Below, in pieces: positions 4,711 to 5,677 of a stretch of 5,677 nucleotides of DNA. Position 1 is the first letter of the stretch; the number at the start of each line of letters is the position of its first letter. Under the pieces are notes generated by a model, which searched no databases, was not told where the DNA came from, and saw only the letters and a program-made list of their open reading frames with translations. Source of the DNA: Firmicutes bacterium UBA2598 (GTDB lineage: Bacteria > Bacillota > PH28-bin88); assembly GCA_002339345.1 (NCBI GenBank), contig DDKM01000089.1, positions 1-5,677 on the forward strand, read 5' to 3'. Both the position numbers and the translations under genes were made by a program.

Positions 4711-4718
4711 AGAAAAGA

Positions 4719-5672
4719 TTGCAACGGAACAAGTCGTATTTATTGGTTGCCTTGGTGCTAGTATTGGCACTAATACTTACAGCCGGTTGTGGGGGTAACA
4801 AGCCTGCTTCTACAAGTGGGAGTGAGGGAAATCAAGGGCAAAGCAAAAACGAAGTAATAAAATTAAAAATCGCCACCGTTTGGCCAACTTCCCTGGCCAT
4901 TCACCAGGGTATGCCTGTGAGGTGGGCGGAGGAAGTAGCCAGAGCCAGCGGTGGACGACTACAAGTTGAGGTTTATCCCGCAGGTGCCATAGTAGGTGCG
5001 GCTGAAGTATTGGATGCTGCCAATGGCGGAACCATAGACGGTTATCATAGTGGTAGTTTCTTCTGGCTTGGTAAGATGCCTGCAGCTCCTTTCTTCACTG
5101 CTGTACCCATGACCATGGAGCCCTTTATGCATCTCGTTTGGGTCTATGAGGGCGGCGGCCTGGAGTTATGGCAGAAGATGTATGACCAGGCTGGTTACAA
5201 CATCAAAGTTATTCCACTGGGTATGCTAAGTCCGGAGGTTTTAGCATGGTCCAAAAAGCCCCTTTCCAAGTACGAGGATTGGCAGGGTTTAAAATACCGG
5301 ACCGCCGGGTGGTGGGGTGAAATCTTAAGAGAAAACAAGGTGGCGGTGACCACTTTGCCTGCTGCCGAAATTTACCCGTCCATGGAACGGGGGGTTTTGG
5401 ATGCCGCTGAATTCAGTACACCGGAAAACGATCGCACCTTGAGCTTGTTTGAGGTGGCCGATTATCTTACTGGACCTGGCATACACCAGCCCAGCACATT
5501 GCTTTACCTGGGCATAAACAAAAATGTCTGGAACGCTCTGCCAGATGATTTAAAGGGTTTGTTAGAATCCACAGCACGGTCGGTCACCTTGGCCAGTTGG
5601 GCCAAGGACATGAGTGAGAGCATGAAAGCAATGGATTTGTTTAAAGAAAAAAATATTGATTTCACTGCATAA
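4719..5672 (+). CDS. dctP: TRAP transporter substrate-binding lipoprotein, DctP family
   Basis: A 317-residue extracytoplasmic binding protein for a tripartite ATP-independent (ion-driven) carboxylate importer. Residues 1-23 are a lipoprotein signal (MQRNKS, hydrophobic core, LTAG) with Cys24 as the lipidation site, then a Ser/Gly/Asn-rich linker to about 44. The mature fold begins at IKLKIATVWP. DctP marks are AEEVARASGGRLQVEVYPAG (70-89), the lobe-crossing LSKYEDWQGLKYRTAG (182-196) with the carboxylate-clamping Arg at 194, LPAAEIYPSMERGVLDAAEF (213-232), and E231-x2-P-x-ND, similar to the EWxxP region of 2-oxo-acid/TakP-like members. A monocarboxylate, 2-oxo or hydroxy acid ligand is therefore possible but not proven. 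Operator O2 upstream ties it to the GntR regulator. DctQ and DctM are not in the window. It ends at DFTA where family members normally carry a further C-terminal segment, so a truncation is suspected. Confidence 0.92.
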   Translation: MQRNKSYLLVALVLVLALILTAGCGGNKPASTSGSEGNQGQSKNEVIKLKIATVWPTSLAIHQGMPVRWAEEVARASGGRLQVEVYPAGAIVGAAEVLDAANGGTIDGYHSGSFFWLGKMPAAPFFTAVPMTMEPFMHLVWVYEGGGLELWQKMYDQAGYNIKVIPLGMLSPEVLAWSKKPLSKYEDWQGLKYRTAGWWGEILRENKVAVTTLPAAEIYPSMERGVLDAAEFSTPENDRTLSLFEVADYLTGPGIHQPSTLLYLGINKNVWNALPDDLKGLLESTARSVTLASWAKDMSESMKAMDLFKEKNIDFTA

Positions 5673-5677
5673 ACCAC

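Larger units (their letters stand above)
4364..4718 (+). other. 355-base regulatory gap between the regulator and dctP
   Basis: No conventional gene is supported here. It holds a perfect 7-bp hairpin CCAGAAA-GCT-TTTCTGG (4403-4419), 40 bases after the regulator stop and without a T-run, which could be a weak terminator. It also holds operator O2 (4479-4494) next to a TATAAC box, the palindrome TATGCATA (4504-4511), and the inverted pair TATTGG (4514-4519) and CCAATA (4548-4553) flanking a further CTGACAT (4537-4543). A 7-codon minicistron lies just before dctP. If transcription starts near 4507, dctP has an untranslated leader of about 210 bases, long enough for RNA-level control, but I recognise no known riboswitch. 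Confidence 0.5.

Noticed and set aside
4604..4801. Minus-strand 65-codon frame over the dctP start
   Set aside because: It is antisense to the dctP signal sequence and leader, without a domain or ribosome binding site.
1..5677. CRISPR array, tRNA, rRNA or transposase gene
   Set aside because: No regularly spaced repeats, no cloverleaf-like sequence and no transposase or integrase motifs were seen on either strand.

Overview
The window looks like chromosomal DNA of a Gram-positive, probably anaerobic Firmicute of the Desulfotomaculum/Pelotomaculum/Moorella kind. The evidence is strong purine-rich Shine-Dalgarno sequences, frequent GTG and TTG starts, a lipoprotein-type TRAP binding protein, an ECF sigma/zinc anti-sigma pair and fairly high GC in the first 3.4 kb. 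The taxon is an inference from style and gene content, not a match to a known genome.

Layout. (1) Bases 1-1872 are read leftward (minus strand). ilvH (acetolactate synthase small subunit) has a strong sigma-A-type promoter and is followed 4 bases later by a 104-residue YbjQ/UPF0145 protein, then a clear intrinsic terminator. A second leftward unit with its own promoter encodes LemA and a secreted TPM-domain (YgcG-like) protein that is cut off by the window edge. (2) Bases 1873-2165 are a divergent control region. (3) Bases 2166-3446 are a rightward three-gene operon: ECF sigma factor, zinc-binding two-helix membrane anti-sigma factor, and a second YbjQ/UPF0145 protein. All three overlap and look translationally coupled; a hairpin with a T-run follows. 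(4) From about 3447 the DNA becomes more AT-rich. A FadR-type GntR regulator (3671-4363) is followed by a 355-base regulatory gap and then a DctP-type TRAP substrate-binding lipoprotein (4719-5672). A 13-base sequence repeated exactly in front of both genes is the likely operator of the regulator.

How the parts fit. The GntR protein probably senses a small carboxylate and represses both itself and the TRAP transporter; DctQ/DctM would be expected beyond the right edge. The sigma/anti-sigma pair probably answers an envelope, redox or metal signal, with the small YbjQ protein as co-expressed cargo. The two YbjQ copies are about 72% identical, exactly equal in length, and sit in opposite orientation about 1.8 kb apart in unrelated operons, each joined to its upstream gene in the same way. 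That is the most unusual architecture here. I found no CRISPR array, tRNA, rRNA or transposase gene, and nothing that I can firmly call a wholly new system.
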